Below, one piece after another: positions 63,316 through 64,000 of a stretch of DNA of 64,000 nt (its first letter is position 1; every line of letters starts with the position of its first letter). Both the position numbers and the translations under genes were made by a program. This DNA comes from Halorubellus salinus. GTDB taxonomy: Archaea; Halobacteriota; Halobacteria; Halobacteriales; Natrialbaceae. The notes under the pieces are model-generated. The model saw only the letters and a program-made list of their open reading frames with translations, ran no database searches and had not been told where the DNA came from. The stretch is from positions 62,001 to 126,000 of the forward strand of contig NZ_JAJCVI010000001.1 in the NCBI RefSeq assembly GCF_020567525.1, given 5' to 3'.

Positions 63316-64000
63316 TCACCTGCGGCCGGACTCCCGACCCCGGCCCCCGCTGGTCGCACCAGGCGACCCGGTCGGCGTCCGCTTCGGGGGAACGAGCGAT
63401 GCGAACAGGAGGAACGGGATAGCGACCAGCAGGTCGACGACGACCACCGGCGCGAGCGGGTGGAATCGGTACAGCGAATCGAGGACGCCGGTCGGGAGGA
63501 CGACCGGATACCGGTGAACGTCGAGCGACCGACGGTAGTTCCCCAGTTCCGGTGGCGCCGTCAACGTCACCGAGACGTTCGCGCTCGACCCGGGAGGGAC
63601 GACGCCGGACGCGTTCTCGACCGCGATACCGTCGCTCGCCGGGTCGGCGTAGTACCTGATGGGGAACAGTCGTCCACCGGGGACCCGGTAGGTCGTTCGC
63701 TCGGACTCCCCCGCCGGAATCACGCCCGCCCCAGCGAGGTCGCTCTCCGCACTCACGACGTCGTACTGTACGGGTCCAAGGGGTAGGAGCATGCTCGCGG
63801 TGGCAGCGACGACGACGGCGACGGCGGCGAGCAAGGCGATGCTGCGGACAGAGAGCGTCGGCGTCCTGTCGCCCTCCTCGTTACGACCTCTCGCGCGTAC
63901 CCGCTCGCGACCGGCTGCGCTCCCGCCGAACGCCAGCAGCACCAGTCCGGTCGCGGCGGCGCCGACCCACAGCCCACCGGAGCCACCGGGAACCGAGAGT
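63316..64000 (-). CDS. Probable signal peptidase I-like protein, C-terminal part (partial)
   Basis: This open frame runs off the right edge, so its 5' end is missing. What is visible has a membrane helix near the edge (LWVGAAATGLVLLAF), a second helix at SIALLAAVAVVVAA, and a beta-rich domain starting YDVVSAESDLAG. A final helical pair in LAPVVVVDLLVAIPFLLFA precedes a short basic end. The domain order (helix, helix, 'VSAESD' domain, YPVVLPTGVL, terminal helices) resembles the C-terminal extension of haloarchaeal S26 signal peptidases. The catalytic part would be beyond the window, so the name is tentative. Confidence 0.5.
   Translation of the reverse strand, partial: LSVPGGSGGLWVGAAATGLVLLAFGGSAAGRERVRARGRNEEGDRTPTLSVRSIALLAAVAVVVAATASMLLPLGPVQYDVVSAESDLAGAGVIPAGESERTTYRVPGGRLFPIRYYADPASDGIAVENASGVVPPGSSANVSVTLTAPPELGNYRRSLDVHRYPVVLPTGVLDSLYRFHPLAPVVVVDLLVAIPFLLFASLVPPKRTPTGSPGATSGGRGRESGRR

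Noticed and set aside
63029-63517. Plus-strand gene encoding TDTITEPA repeats
   Set aside because: A promoter-like site precedes it, but its second half is antisense to the signal-peptidase-like gene and becomes Arg/Pro-rich. I keep only the repeat as a feature.

Overview
The window is a contiguous, GC-rich, gene-dense stretch of a halophilic archaeon (class Halobacteria). The proteins are strongly acidic (Asp/Glu-rich, few Lys) and many genes start with ATG or GTG about 25-30 nt after a TATA-like box, which suggests leaderless transcripts. Marker genes are archaeal or haloarchaeal: RibL-type FAD synthase, JAMM protease, NucS, bacterio-opsin-activator regulator, DUF7287/7288/7261/7266/7289 proteins and an Agl23-like membrane protein. 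The exact genus cannot be read from the sequence. I see no rRNA, tRNA, CRISPR array, transposase or integrase.

Layout. 46-5147: HEAT-repeat protein, secreted phospholipase-D-like protein and an S1/OB/DHH RecJ-like phosphoesterase. 5148-5465: non-coding stretch with a duplicated 52-bp hairpin unit. 5466-9204: JAMM protease with ribL, CBS protein, orphan DNA methyltransferase, aspC and ribH. 9350-13357: Agl23-like membrane protein, purK and purE. 13856-24740: an eleven-gene complex I operon (A, B, CD fusion, H, I, J1, J2, K, L, M, N) without the NADH-input subunits E, F and G. 24832-31987: TrkA-N/DHH fusion, CBS/ParB fusion, ABC exporter, histidine kinase and methylmalonyl-CoA mutase large subunit. 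32006-36969: lipoprotein, UDP-GlcNAc 2-epimerase family protein and acetyl-CoA synthetase. 37092-40764: haem-copper oxidase subunit I with small haloarchaeal membrane proteins, including an unlisted 28-residue one. 40917-45098: thiolase/DUF35 pair, hydrolase, MeaB and the B12-binding mutase subunit. 45276-51574: DUF420 protein, NucS, thioredoxin/CcdA pair, a second ABC exporter and an NDH-2-like flavoprotein. 51700-53472: Bat-type response regulator. 53556-62825: seven-gene type IV pilus operon. 62826-64000: AT-rich island with a 24-bp tandem repeat, then the C-terminal part of a probable signal peptidase running off the window.

Together the genes describe an aerobic respirer. A menaquinone-type complex I, an NDH-2-like dehydrogenase and an A1-type oxidase form parts of the respiratory chain; CcdA/thioredoxin and DUF420 proteins fit extracytoplasmic redox or oxidase maturation; and acetyl-CoA synthetase, thiolase and methylmalonyl-CoA mutase serve acyl-CoA metabolism.

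The parts most worth follow-up are the pilus operon, with five successive pilin-like proteins and an ATPase with an unusual acidic repeat tail; the adjacent TrkA-N/DHH and CBS/ParB genes, a plausible nucleotide-signalling pair; and the small divergent membrane ORF at the oxidase locus.
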